Positions 1 through 11,623 of a DNA stretch of 64,000 nt are shown here, piece by piece. Location: the NCBI RefSeq assembly GCF_000002425.4, contig NC_037253.1:12059145-12123144 (forward strand). The letters are read 5' to 3'. Positions within the stretch are counted from its first letter, which is position 1. Each line of letters opens with the position of its first letter. The translations under genes were made by a program, and so were the position numbers. This DNA comes from Physcomitrium patens. Lineage: Eukaryota > Streptophyta > Bryopsida > Funariales > Funariaceae. Under the pieces are notes generated by a model. It worked only from the letters and a program-made list of their open reading frames with translations. It ran no database searches and was not told where the DNA came from.

Positions 1-1086
1 AGCACCATAACTTGCACTTTCTCGTACTACTGTTTCATGCTCTTTTAAGTAATCTTGAACCAATGCTCTCATTCCTTCCTTGCCAAAATTGGTTTGAAGA
101 AGATCCTTCCTATCTTTCAATGCTATCTTTCCATCTTTCCAGCAAATAATTCCCTACCGTATCATATTATTAAATTCATTGCAATCTTTTCTAGTGTGTG
201 AAGCATCATCACACCAAATGCATCTTTGTACATATCCTTGTTTTGAAACATTCTTCGAATTGTTTATAGAAGTATTCTCTTCAAGTCTTGTCAATTTGAT
301 TTGAAGATCTCGCATTCCTCGTATAATTTCTTCCATACCCATATCTGCTTTCTTTGACAAGGATGTCGAAGGTTGAACTGTAGGCATTGTCGGTGGTGTT
401 GTACATACTGGAGCTTTGGGTGCTTGTACTGTTTTCGGAATATAGCTCCTATCCTTCCTCTTTTCCCTTTTTGTAAGCAACCCCACCGCATCTTCAGCGT
501 TCTTCCACTTTGTTGTCAATCCTTCATCTTCTTCTTTGTCTTCAAGAAGGGATTCTAATTTCTCTTGCAATTCTCCATCAGCAGCTTGAAGAAATAGATC
601 AACTTTGTTTGGCTCCAATGTCAATTTTTCTACCTTCGATAATTGAGAGTACTGCCTCTCAAATTCCCTTAGTAGCTCTATTGCTTGTAAATTCTTATTA
701 GGCCGTTCAATCCATTTTAGAAACAACTTCTTAGTAACGCGATCAACATCTTCCAAGAAATATTCATCTTTCAATGCATGTCAAAAAACCTCCCATGAAT
801 TCCCATAACGATCCGTAATCGATGTAATATGGTCTCTTATCTCCGGTATTGTGGCAAGTCCAAATAATTCAACCATTTTTTTCTCAGAAATCCGATTTAA
901 TTCCATTTCACAAACATAACATCTTAAATACCTTGAAATATTCCTTCCATCAAATTGATCAATTTTATTGACCACTGCTTGCAATGCTTTGGTTGCCAAA
1001 GCTTCCTTTCGATCATTGCTTTGCTATTGCTGCATTGATAATGAAAAGGCTTGAAACATACTAGCAATAGATAGATCCATGTGCAT
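1..1086 (-). pseudogene. G2 gag, broken by stops
   Basis: This is the capsid-nucleocapsid reading frame of the G2 element. It aligns without indels to gag at 16649-17650: shared blocks include TKALQAVVNK, CEMEL, LFLQAADGELQEKLESL and, near the end, TNFGKEGM. A CCHC zinc knuckle is visible (CIWCDDASHTRKDC, spacing CX2CX4HX4C), expected to bind element RNA. The likely start is the ATG at 1084-1086. In-frame stops lie at 1024-1026 (TAG), 781-783 (TGA) and 154-156 (TAG). The first two are consistent with C-to-T changes of Gln and Arg codons. The frame stays open past 154 to position 1, so gag-pro continued leftwards. Non-functional as it stands. Confidence 0.8.
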
Positions 1087-1233
1087 ACCTTGTTCTTTAG
1101 AAGACTCCTCAACCAGAAACTCCTCTCAAAGATCCTTTAAAATTTTTATTTTCGTTCTCTATTAAAATAAAAATAAAACCAAACAAAATCCAATACCTTC
1201 CACCTCAAGCTTTCACGTCGGGTTCACCACTTG

Positions 1234-2435
1234 TGTCGTATTACGTGCTTTCCTGCTCGAGAACGCGTCAGGCGTCTGGCTGTAGAAGGTAGTATGGAGA
1301 TTCGCTAATATTCAAGCAGTCTATCGGTTTTTGACTGTTGGAATATAAACAACTGCAAGAGTATACCGTAAATCTATATGGATGTCCTTCGACTGCTCAT
1401 CAAAGTTCTTTTTGTCCCAATCGGTAGGTCTCTAGACGTTACAGAGAACCCCGAACAACTCAATTTGCTAATCTCCGATACCGCTTTATACTCATGAACT
1501 TGTATCCACTGACTGTCTTGTTAGATTAACCCAAAAATTTTCATTCCTTCCGCATACTCAATCCTATAGACACCCTTTTAATTCTTCAATCACAAACGTA
1601 ACTTTGATTTCACAAAACAGTCAAGAGTAATCACACCCACTTTATTAAAAATCTCGATTCACCATTACAACACTGACTTTAGCAACGATTACCTCAGTCT
1701 TTCCAAAATCCTATGAAGAAAAAAAAAATCCCAATTCTCTGTCTTTTTTTCGCCACCCCGAAGCATGAAGCTAGCTCTCCGATCCTTCTTCAAAAACCTT
1801 ATTCTCTCCCTTTTCATTTCTTAACCTATCCTCCCCTTTAACCCTAATTCTCCCCTCTTTCAAACTCTAGCCTCTAAATTACTTCAATCTTCCGTCTTGG
1901 ATCTCGAATTGGCTCTGCCGTTAGAGCTTTCTCCCCCGTTTTTACCTTTAAGATATCCTTTTACTGAAAGGACGTTCCCGGAACGGCACAAAGGATGGAA
2001 CAGCCTAAATTGGAATTGTAGCCCCGTAATCGGGATCACATTGAGTCGCCCGACCAATTCAAGTCTCATATTGGGTAAGAGGCCCATAATAAGACCTGGA
2101 TGTTCCCGTAATTGGACTGCATTGGGTTGCCCGACCAAGTCAGGTCTCATATTAGGTAAGATCTAGATTGGATGTCTTGAAATTGGATCCAATTGGCTCT
2201 TCGAACCAAGCTCACCCGTCGTTGAATTGGTCCTTTCTCTTTCTGCTGACTCTCGTTATTGGAATCGAATGGAGCATTTCAGTATGCCCCGGCTGACTGT
2301 AACGGGATGACTGACCCTGGCCTCTCAGTATTTGCACTGGAATTGGTCGTTGCTCCCAATATTCGAGGTAACTGAATATTAATAAAAGTCCTCTTTCTTT
2401 ATATTTTCACAATATACTCGTGTTACAACACGACA
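1234..2435 (-). repeat. G2 5' LTR, 1202 bp, carrying an element-D gag fragment
   Basis: Both ends fit the G2 LTR pattern: the minus-strand 3' end holds the CAGCCAG..GAG-rich block just before TACGACA, as in the other G2 LTRs. The middle part, about 1890-2330, is unlike other G2 LTRs and instead resembles the gag of element D at about 55975-56440 in the same orientation; see findings. A unit of about 65 bp is also tandemly duplicated here (about 2030-2100 and 2095-2160). Immediately after the LTR on the minus strand comes a TGGTGAACCCGACG stretch, a plausible tRNA primer site. Confidence 0.75.
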
Positions 2436-5400
2436 GCATTTTGAACAAGGTATGGACATTTTGAATACAATGTCATACCCTTCGGATTTATAAATGCACA
2501 ATAATATTCCAACATCTAATGAATGATATTTTTTGGGAGCTTTTAGATGATTTTTTTATCTATTACCTAGACGACATCTTAATCTATTTCAAGAATATAA
2601 AAGAACATGAACTTCATGTTTGTCGTGTGTTACAAAAACTAAGAGATGCAATACTCTATGCCAAGATAGAAAAGTATGTATTTCATACTATAAAAGTTGA
2701 CTTCTTAGGATACATCATTTCAAATGATGAACTTATGATGGATCTTAAAGAAGTTCAAACTATTATGGATTAGAAGATTTCAAAAACGATAAGAGATGTT
2801 CAATACTTTTTAGGATTTGCCAACTACTATCGAATCTTCATCAAAGACTTCCCTCAAGTTGCAGCTCCACTTAGACGTTTGACTTGTAAAGTCAAATTTC
2901 AATAGAATTAAGAAGCTGAAGTAGCATTTGAATCTTTGAAGAGAGCCTTTGTTTCTGCACCAATCTTGTATTACGTTGATTTTTCTAAGATATTTTTTAT
3001 GGAAACAAATGCATCAAACTTTGCTTTGAATGCCGTATTGTCACAAATGGGAATAGATGATAAACTTCATCCAATAGCTTTTCATTCCAAAAAAATTTCA
3101 GCAGCCAAGATCAACTACGAGATCCAAAACAAAGAACTTCTTACAATTATGGATTGATTTCAAGAATGGCGCCATTATCAAGAAGGTACTTTTAACCCAG
3201 TCACCATATATACGGATCACAAGAATCTTAAATATTTTATATCAGTACGTGTTTTGAATTGTCGCCAAGCCCATTATAGTATATCTTTGTGAAGATTCGA
3301 ATTCAAGATCACTTATCGACCAAGAAAATAATAAGGTTTTTTTGATGACTCTCTAGACGATCTTACCTTACATCAAAAGAAAGAGATGTTACTTTTGATT
3401 AATAATAAACAATTCTTTTGAAGCCAAAGCATATTCATCTTCGAGCAATGAAATCAACACTAACTATTGATTCAACTTTTATTAAGCAAGTTTAGTCAAG
3501 TATGTCTTCTAATCCTCTTATTCGTGATATTAAAGAAAATCCTTCAAAATCTCATGATACTTCCAAATTTGAATTTAAGAACAATCTACTATATTTTGAA
3601 GGACATTTATATGTTCCAGAAGATAAAGCTCGATTACATATTCTTCAAGCTCGTCATGACTTTTCAACAGTAAAACATTTTGGATACGGTAAAACTTTGG
3701 AACTAATATCCAAGGACTTTTGGTGGCTTCAAATGTAGAAAGCAATCAAAGATTTTGTACAATCTTGTGATGTTTTCTCAAGATCAAAAACTCCTCGTCA
3801 TCAACCTTACAAACTTTTTCAGCCATTATCTATTCTAAAACAACCATGGTCTTCTATTTCTATGGATTTCATTACGGATCTTCCAATCTCAGGTTCTTAT
3901 GACTCTATATTTATGATAGTAGATCATTTTTCCAAGATGGCTCATTTTATACCATGTACAAAATTCATCATACGTGAAGAAACAGCTAAGTTTTTTTTTG
4001 ACAATATCTATCGCTATCATGGATTATCCAAGGATATTATATCAGATAAAAGAACTTAGTTTATATCAAGATTTTGGCGGACTCTTTTCAAGATTTTAAA
4101 AGTAGATATAAAACTATCTTTGGCATTCCATCCTCAAACTAATGGACAAATTGAGCGTATTAATCAAGTTTTGGAACAGTATTTAAGATGTACCATCAAC
4201 TACCAATAAGATGATTAGACAACTCTTTTGCCATTGGCAGAGTTTTCTTACAATAATACGGTATATTCTTCTAAAAAACAAATACCTTTCTTTGCCAATT
4301 ATGATTATTATTTATGACTTGATACTTTTGACTTTTTAAAAGTTGATAATCCTGCGGTGTTGTGTAGTAACACAATTATATGGTAAAAGATGATAATATG
4401 GATCTTATTATAGAAGAGCCAAATTAAAAGATAAAGTAGAAAAATATGGATAAAAAAGATAGGAAGATAGTAAAACTTTTTAGTAGTAGTACCTTTTTAC
4501 AAAAGTGACTTCTATTTACTTTATAGGACCATAAATAAGCCAAAATAAGATAGGTTGAAAAAATAAATGATATAAGTATTTTTAGGAAGAAGTTAAGAGT
4601 AAATTTCAGTAAAAATTACCTAAAAAAACTACATATTGATATCCAAAGAGGGCCGGTTATCAACCTGGATCGAAATCAGACCTTGAGGCACAAAACCAAG
4701 TACCTACGGCAAATTGGAGACTTTTTTGTAGATCAAAGAGTAGAATTAGAGAACAAACTTAATAATATTTTAATAAACATTAATTTTCGATGATTTGGAT
4801 TTGTATTGACTTTATAAGAGCTTTTCAAAGTTAAGGTTTATTTTGGATGACTTGGGTTTTGTAGAATAAAATAGGGTTTATGTTTTGGATGATTTCAAGA
4901 GTTTTGTTATAAATCTATAGGTGAAATTTTATAGATAAAATGGTTGTAGTTGTGTTTAATATGTGTTATAGATTTGAACTTGATCAAATGGTTGGATTGA
5001 GGATTATTGAGGTTTAAGTGGATCAAGGTCTTAAAAAGTAGAATTTTAGGTTTAGTAAGGGTTTTTAAGATTTCTTGCAATCAACTAGTTGGATTGAAGT
5101 GAAATTTGTATGAAAGGATATTAGACTTGTTTTTACTATGTATATGTGAATTTTGAAATCAATCAAATAGTGAAAAGAAGAGATATTGGCTCTGGGAGAT
5201 TGGCATCAAGGTTAGAGAAGGAGGCCGGCCAATATTCAAGCATATTTTTGAGGCTATCATCTATTTCATAATTTCGATCATTTTCAAAAAAAATTGTACT
5301 TGTTTTCAACTAAATTGTTAAAAAGCATGCAAATATTGAGTTAAGATCAATAGTTCATTTATTAGTAATTGAGGTTTAAATCTATTATAGGAATTACTAG

Positions 5401-6387
5401 GATTTGATTTAGGATTTAGAGTTCGGTTATGGTTTGATTTAGGATTTAAGATTTGATTAAGGTTTGATTTAGGGTTTAGAATTTGGTTAAGATTTGATTT
5501 AGGATTATGGTTGGATTAGGATTTGATTTAGGATTTAGGATTTTATTAGGATTTGATTTAGGATTAGAATTTATTTAAGATTGTTTAGGTTTTGATTACG
5601 ATTTGATTAGAATTTATTTAGAATTTGTTTAGAATTTGGTTAGGATTTATTTAGGATTTTTTAGGGTTTGGTTAGGATTTGGTTAGAGTTTATCTAGGAT
5701 TGTTTAGGATTTGGTTAGGATTTGATTAGGATTTGGTTAGGATTTTTAGGGCTTGTTGTTACAATTTTTTCTTTTATCTTCTACAGCCAGGTGCTTGGTG
5801 CATTCTCAAGCCAAATACCACATAATACGACAGTGGCGAAAGATTTAGCAATTCATTTGTCAAAGCTACATGCAACGATGAAGGTGCAATTAAAAGTAGC
5901 TCAAGAAAAAGAAAAGGTCAATGCGGATGTCTATCAAAAGGAACAACCACCATTCCACATGGGTGACTAGGTATGGTTACTTTGTTGCAATATCAAGACC
6001 ATTCGTCCTTGTGATAAGTTGGACTATCAAAGGCTTAGACTATTTTCTATTTTTATACAAATCAATCTTATTGCATATCATTTACACCTATCGGAGTCAA
6101 TAAAAATCCATCTAATATTCCATGTATCTCTTCTTGAACCATACAAGACAATGGACATAACAAAAAGAAGACAAGCTCCACCTCTTCCTATAAAAGTGGA
6201 CAATAATAAAGAATTCAAAGTAGAAGAAGTCTTAGATTCAAGGTGATGCCAAAATAAATTGGAATATCATATCCATTGGTGCGGATATGATATTAGTGAA
6301 CGCATATGAGAGCCAATAAAGAATCTTGCAAATGTAGCAAAGGTGATAGAGGCTTTTCATTGACAACATCCATCAAAATTAACATGA
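2436..6387 (+). pseudogene. Chromovirus pol remnant (RT, RNase H, integrase, chromodomain)
   Basis: Degraded pol. The RT active site YLDDILIY is readable at about 2560-2590, followed by FLGYIISND, the RNase H block METNASNFALNAVLSQ (about 3000) and the integrase stretch MDFITDLPISGSYDSIF (from 3862). The frame has many stops, mostly at former Gln or Trp codons. The G2 solo LTR splits it at 4358-5832. After the insertion the integrase C-terminus continues and ends in a decayed chromodomain (about 6250-6330) whose Trp codons are lost. Cannot encode an active protein. Confidence 0.8.
4358..5832 (+). repeat. G2 solo LTR with telomere-like degenerate repeats
   Basis: 1475 bp, starts TGTTGTGTAG and ends ATAATACGACA, with the G2 terminal block (CTACAGCCAGGTGC) before the end. 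Flanks GCGG (4354-4357) and GTGG (5833-5836) fit a 4-bp target duplication with one C-to-T change. Removing one copy restores the chromovirus integrase frame without length change. No internal element sequence is present, so this is a solo LTR left by LTR-LTR recombination. About 5395-5755 is an imperfect array of GGATTTGATTTA / GGTTAGGATTTG units resembling a decayed plant telomere repeat. Confidence 0.8.
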
Positions 6388-6481
6388 AAACCTTCCTTAT
6401 AAAAGAAACAAGATCTAGATAAGATAACATTCTACTTTCAATCCTTGTTTCTAGCTTCTTTGTAGTTGTGACACTAAGGAG

Positions 6482-6904
6482 ATGGAGAACCAATAACCAA
6501 CGGATTTGACTCAAGAGCCTTCGTTTGCTGACCTGCCGAATAAGACATTATAATTATCACAACCTTCAAGACGATGCAATCAAGATGAAGATCTTTAAGA
6601 ACAACATATTATTCCTCAAATAGATGGCGAGATACAATGCATTTGATATCATGACCTTGAAAGGAATTCCCGATGTTTGGTGATTTTACTAGAGGTAGAA
6701 AAAATTCTTAACGATGTTTCAAATGTTTTATTCAAAGGAAGTTATGAAGGCCTCAACAACTATCAAATAATTGGGTGGTCTTCCCGCTTTGGTATGGGAT
6801 ACTATTGGTGGTTGAAAGGCCCTATCAATCATCTTTGAAGAGAACAAAGATCAGAGTATGTGGCAAATACAATTTGTTGCATCATAGATTTTTTCAATAT
6901 ATGA
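6482..6904 (+). pseudogene. Chromovirus third ORF (ORF3), copy A
   Basis: An ATG at 6482 opens a frame exactly 140 codons long plus a stop (6902-6904), the same length and codon register as 47159-47581, with no insertion or deletion. Its premature stops fall mainly at codons that are CAA, CAG, CGA or TGG in the other copies. The central part (SYEGL, GWSSR, LKGPINHL) and C-terminal part (SEYVANTI) are readable. No known domain is recognised and no membrane segment or zinc-binding pattern is seen. It follows the chromodomain-encoding end of pol after a gap of about 95 bases. Function unknown. Confidence 0.6.
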
Positions 6905-6945
6905 TGACCACTCTTCGTGGAACTCGTATCTAGAAGGGGAGGTAA

Positions 6946-7503
6946 TATCATAGACATATGCATGTAAGCTAGTAATTACATGAATAAATTGGTAGAAGTA
7001 AGTAAAAGTAGATAAAAATAAGTTAATTCTATAATATTTACTATGAAAGCTTCTTAGAAGCTTCATAGACATTGCTCTGACTTTATAGGTGTCTTTAATT
7101 GACTTTAGAATTAGAAACATAGTCAACAAGTTGGCCATGTAGTACATATGTTGTTAGCTTGAAGACCAAGCTAACTATGTGGCCTACACGTAGAAAAACT
7201 TGCCTTGTAAGTCAAAGCATGTGTCCTACAAAGTCAACACATATTGGAGGTCCTATAGAATATCACCACATAGCCCCTAGTTAGATAGTATATATAGAGA
7301 CAAAAGTAAAGCTCTCTTCACTCTTGTCAATTCTTTTCTTGCTTCTAGTCTAGTTTCAAAGGTCTCTAGTTTTTTTGTCTTTTGACAATAGTCATTCCAG
7401 TTTCTTTCTTAATATACATATTAAATTATTTCTATTTTGTCATCTTTCTTTAAGAGAAGTCTCAATTGTTTATATATTTTTATCAAGTTCTTATCCTTGA
7501 TAC
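6946..7503 (+). repeat. Chromovirus copy A 3' LTR
   Basis: Aligns along its length to the 552-bp LTR at 47623-48174. The terminal TGTC has decayed to TATC. The TATA-like GTATATATAGAG is kept (7288-7300) and is followed by a partly mismatched copy of the short inverted repeat (7304-7323) seen in the other copies. It ends near TTGATA at about 7503. No clear target duplication can be checked because the left end of the element is outside the window. Confidence 0.8.
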
Positions 7504-8100
7504 TTCCTTAAGTTTTGTATTTTGGATTAGTATCACCACTATCTAAATATTAGAAAGACAACATGTCTTGATTGTATTATTATTTTCTATAGTAGGATCT
7601 TAGGTATATATCTTTTTGTAATATTAATGGATATAAGATGCCATGTTGTGTTGTTTATTCAAAATATAGCCTCTGGAATTGAATTCTTAAATTTTAACTT
7701 TTTTTTATTGTGGTTCATAGTATTAGAAGAATTTTGTATTGACCTATCTTCTAGTTGCATTCACTTTGTGAAAGTCATAATGAACTATTTTTCTTATCAA
7801 TTGTGGCAAATTATCTAGAGGTAGAGCTCGATTATATTAAATGCCTCTCAAGTAGATTAGTAGTTTCAATTATCTTACAAATATAAATCTACAATGAACA
7901 ATGTGTTTAATTAATCCATATATTACTTTTACAAATTGAGCTAGTTGTTGTACACTACTGTGTTGTTCATGTCTTGGACTTTATTAAAGTGGCATATATT
8001 TTATCACACCAATTCTAGTGTGGTGGATCTAAAAAGGCTTATTTTTAGGCTTGAATTAGGATTTTTTGAACTATTTTTATTTTTAATTATCTTTTGTCAA
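7504..8100. other. AT-rich stretch without recognisable gene
   Basis: Between the copy A LTR and the LINE remnant. I see no supported reading frame. Part of it may be the downstream (reverse transcriptase side) of the LINE remnant, too decayed to recognise by eye. Confidence 0.4.
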
Positions 8101-8532
8101 AGTTTTGGATATGGGATAGCAAGCAAGCTTTAAATTTTAGCCTAATGAAAATTAGGGCATGATTTGAGATGATTGGTTGTGATGGCTTAATGCTATTTAT
8201 GCATCTATGATTTTATAATGTGAATCCAATATAGAATTTGTATATTTGAATTAAGATAGTTTTGGGTGGCAGATGACAATTATCCCAAGTAAAAAATTTA
8301 TTATTTATCTTGTGGAATTCTTCCATATAGAAGATATCTTAGACTTGTAGTTTGATGACTAGATTCTTTCTAGAATTAATTTCTATGATGCCATAGTCCA
8401 AGTGCTCGTTTTTTCTTTACTTGTCATCTAAAGATGTAACAATGTTGAAGTCACCTCTTATTAGCCACAATGCTTTTGTTACAAGATATTTCACAATTTG
8501 TTGCCATAGTCTTGCTCAAGATCTTGTATGAT

Positions 8533-8571
<39 letters not shown>

Positions 8572-8945
8572 GATTCCAATTTGAACTATAGGTATTAGTT
8601 CTAAAATAATAAATTAGATACAGCTTCTAGTAATTACATTGTGAGCTATGATGTGGTTTGTTATTTTGGATAATGATAAGATGGCTATGGCACCTGCCAA
8701 GTTGTCCTCTATAGTAGAGTATATTACTGCATTCTAAAGTATTAAGCCTTTGAAGAATTCTAACTATGTTATTTTTTCTATATAATCATGTTGCACTATT
8801 TGATAGTCTTGTAAGAAGATGATGTCAAGTTTTGAAGATGTATTATATATAAAATGTTGCAATTCATGGCGCTTTCATATACCTTCTACACCCTTTCCAA
8901 AGCATTGGATATTATATAAGGCTATAATTAGGTCATCACTTATAG
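8100..8945 (-). pseudogene. LINE (L1-type) endonuclease remnant
   Basis: Read on the minus strand, the typical order of an apurinic-type endonuclease at the start of L1-like ORF2 can be followed across shifting frames: IIALYNIQCFGKGVEG (about 8945-8890), KLDIIFLQDYQ (about 8840-8805), GAIAILLSSKI (about 8690-8650), LIRGDFNIVTSLDD (about 8465-8420), then LDSHYKI and SNHALIFIRLK (about 8240-8140). These match the known family motifs NIRGLG, DIIFLQET, GGVAIL, GGDFN and SDHxPI. A TA microsatellite sits inside it at 8538-8567. No reverse transcriptase motif or poly(A) end was identified. A long-dead fragment. Confidence 0.6.
8538..8567. repeat. (TA)n microsatellite
   Basis: About 15 uninterrupted AT/TA dinucleotides inside the LINE remnant. 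Confidence 0.95.
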
Positions 8946-9193
8946 GTAGATAAGTTGATTTTCTCTTCCAATTTCTTATCAAAGTAGATTAGTGGAAGAA
9001 GAAATGAAAGGATATTGAAGTCTTCAAGAGTTGAAGCTTGGATTATTTTTTATCAAGTAAGATAGGATATTAATTACATCTAGATAAGTAATAGATTCAA
9101 ATGATTTTTTATACTAGAAGCTATAGATTTCTATTGTATAACATGTTGTTGTTTTATGGTAGTTTGATGTTCTCCAGGTAATATGAGAACAAT

Positions 9194-11057
9194 TATCAAG
9201 GATATAATTTTCAAAGAAAGAAAACCTGTACACATTCTTTGTCATTCAAAAAGAATAGAAAATCACTCAAAGATGGTATAGTATTAAACTAGAATAGATA
9301 TTGCCAAAGTCAAGAAGATTAAAAAGTCTTAAAAGAAGACTAAAGACTAGAAAGGTATTGACAAAAGTAAAGAAGTCTTTACTCCTACCTCTATATATTC
9401 ACTTAACTATGAATTATATAGCAGTGTCTTATAGGACCTCCAAAATATGTTGAATTTATAAGACATGTATCTTAATTTACAAGGAAAGTTTTTTATATGT
9501 GTGCCACATGGTTAGATTGTTCCACAAGCTACCAACACGTTGTCGTATGGCGTGATTTGCTATCTGGAAATACACCAGGTATCTAGCTGTAGAGAACTTA
9601 GGTTTCACTTGTATATTATGCCTTAGCTTCCAAAAATCCTCTTTTCTTTGTATAAAAACTCAAAATATATTAAAATCCTTCAAAACATTTTTCTTCCCGC
9701 AAAGACCTTTTTACATCAGACTTTAGGATCTCATATATCTCGATCCAACCGTTCAGTTTATTTCAAATTTCTACATAAAATAGATGCTATTCTTAACCCT
9801 TACTACAACAAAATTGAACCATACATCTATCACCGATCTTTCAGCATCTTAGAAATCCTAGCAGGTGCACAAAACCCTAACTTACAAGCACCCGAAAACT
9901 ATTTTCCCTATATCTCAAAAATCAAAACTCTAAATTCTACAAAAATTATGTAGAAAGTTTTATAACAAGATTATACACAATCTTAGAAATTTTGAGTCAA
10001 AACCTCGTCAAATTGTCTAAGATATAACTCAAATCACAAGTACAAGTAAATCGGGCTACTTACTACCCTTAGATTCCAAGCGCTGACTTCAACTGCCAAT
10101 ATCTCCTTCATCAAAACTTGGAATTTGTCAAAAATTAGGCATAAATTGTAGCCGAAAAAGTGCTCTCTCCAACTCTAGTCGTCGATCCTCGTTTGCTATT
10201 TGTATGCGTGCGCAATGCCCCAAAGAGTGACAGTAGGTCCAGAAACTAACACCTTAACTTTGAGCGCCTATAACTTCTTCATAAAAACCCCAAATGACAC
10301 AAAAATTGCACCTAAACCATAGCCAAAATCCTAAACCTTCTGACTCCAGCCTCTAAAGTTCGAATGGCCTCGAGAAACTAACCCTAATCCCTAATATGGC
10401 CTCGGGCAGCCTCTTCAAAGCCCATTGATCATGATTTTTGACCAATAGAAATGAAGATTTTCATTATTCATCTCCATTCATCTATATTGGTTCCCTAATT
10501 ACTCCCTTTGCTACCAAAATCCTTCTTCAATCCTTTTTCTTATAAGATTTATATAATTTATGCTCTAAACACCAAATAAAAGAACCAAAAGAAGTTTTCA
10601 AAGGTCACCAATGTCTAACAAAAGTGATTCTAAATATTTAGAAGTTACTATCAACCAAAACCAATCTTAAAAGCCACTATCAAAAGGAAATTAAAGTTAT
10701 ACAAATTCTATAGTAATCTTTTTAAAACAACCTGTTCTCAAGGTAATAATCAAATTATATTCTACAACCAACTAAAATCTACTAATATGGCTCTCACCAT
10801 GTTACTTAATAAATTATATATTAAGTACATAATTACATTATTTTTATATAGTAGCGGAACCACAACACGACAATGTGATTAATTTTTTGACCAAATTTCT
10901 AATTTATCAATCTACTACAAATATATATAAAGTCAAAGAAACATTTATGAAGCTTCTAGGAAGCTTTTCTAAAAAATATTATAAACTAAATTTACTTTTA
11001 TCTACTTCTATTTAATCATATAGATAAGTATTAGAATAAATATGTATGTTTGTGACA
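9194..11057 (-). repeat. Chromovirus copy C 3' LTR, interrupted
   Basis: About 530 bp of LTR once the 1332-bp insertion at 9541-10872 is removed. The right edge (…TTTGTGACA) corresponds to the minus-strand TGTCAC start and the left edge (TATCAAGGATA) to the LTR end. The inverted repeat near the TATA-like box (9365-9384) keeps seven Watson-Crick pairs and one G-T pair. Confidence 0.8.
9541..10872 (-). repeat. G2 solo LTR, 1332 bp
   Basis: Plus-strand ends are TGTCGTATGG and CACAACACGACA. The interior resembles the LTR of the young G2 element: CCCTAATATGGCCTCGGGCA and the neighbouring CAAAGCCCA block are the reverse complement of 15668-15700. Flanks ACGT (9537-9540) and ATGT (10873-10876) fit a 4-bp target duplication with one C-to-T change. 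It lies inside the copy C LTR in the same orientation, with no internal element sequence. Confidence 0.8.
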
Positions 11058-11098
11058 TTACTTCTCTTTTTAAAGAAAATTTCTATGATGAGTAGTCA

Positions 11099-11520
11099 TC
11101 ATATGTTTAAAAAATCTAAGATGTGGCAAATTATATTTGCCACATACTTTGATCATTGTTTTCTTTGAATATAGTAGATAGGACCTCTCAACCATTAATA
11201 ATATTTCATACTAAGGTGAGAGACTACCTTGTAATTTTATCATTGTTGAAGTCTTCATAACTTCTTTCAAATAAAATATTTGGAACATTGTCAAGAATTG
11301 TTCCAACCTCTAATAAAATTTCAAAACATTGAGAGTCTCTTTCAAGGTCGTGATATCAAACACGTTGTATCTTACTATCTATTCGAAGAAGGTCATGCCA
11401 TTCTTGAAGATCTTCATCTCAATTATGTCATCTTGAAGGTTATGACAATCACAATGTTTCATCTGATAAGTCTACAAGTCATAGCTCTTGAATTGAATCT
11501 ATTGGTTATTAATTCTCTGT
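11099..11520 (-). pseudogene. Chromovirus ORF3, copy C
   Basis: Third copy of the reading frame described at 47159-47581. It is colinear over its whole length except for one 1-base deletion (about 11215). The start codon has become ACA, and stops have arisen at several former Gln, Arg and Trp codons. It sits between the decayed chromodomain and the LTR, the same place as in the other two copies. Confidence 0.55.
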
Positions 11521-11623
11521 CGCGTTAGGATCATAAATGCACAAAAGTATCAAACAAGAGTAGAAGGTAGAATGTTATCTTTATTAGATCTTGTTTCTTT
11601 TATAGCAAAGAATTTTTATTTTT

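Larger units (their letters stand above)
1..2435 (-). mobile_element. Ty3 element, family G2, 5' part, cut by window start
   Basis: Read on the minus strand this is a 5' LTR (2435 down to 1234) followed by a gag region that runs off the left edge. The gag matches, segment by segment, the gag of the nearly complete G2 element at 15342-23902. The LTR begins TGTCGTGTTG and ends TACGACA, the terminal pattern shared by all G2 LTRs in this window. The element interrupts the reverse transcriptase of chromovirus copy A, whose sequence starts at 2436. Protease and pol would lie to the left, outside the window, so completeness and target duplication cannot be judged. Confidence 0.85.
2436..7503 (+). 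mobile_element. Chromovirus copy A, 5' truncated and decayed
   Basis: Colinear with the complete chromovirus at 41802-48174 from the reverse transcriptase (intact position about 44590) to the end of the 3' LTR. The 5' part lies left of the inserted G2 element, outside the window. A 1475-bp G2 solo LTR interrupts the integrase at 4358-5832. The order is RT, RNase H, integrase, chromodomain, a third reading frame (6482-6904), a purine-rich tract (AGAAGGGGAGGTAA) and the 3' LTR. The many nonsense codons and substitutions make it much older than the copy at 41802. Confidence 0.85.

Noticed and set aside
1897-2166. Plus-strand open frame of 89 codons in the left LTR
   Set aside because: The similarity to element D gag is on the minus strand; the plus frame is its shadow.
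5722-5970. Open frame crossing the end of the solo LTR into the integrase
   Set aside because: A chance fusion of LTR sequence and decayed integrase across the insertion junction.
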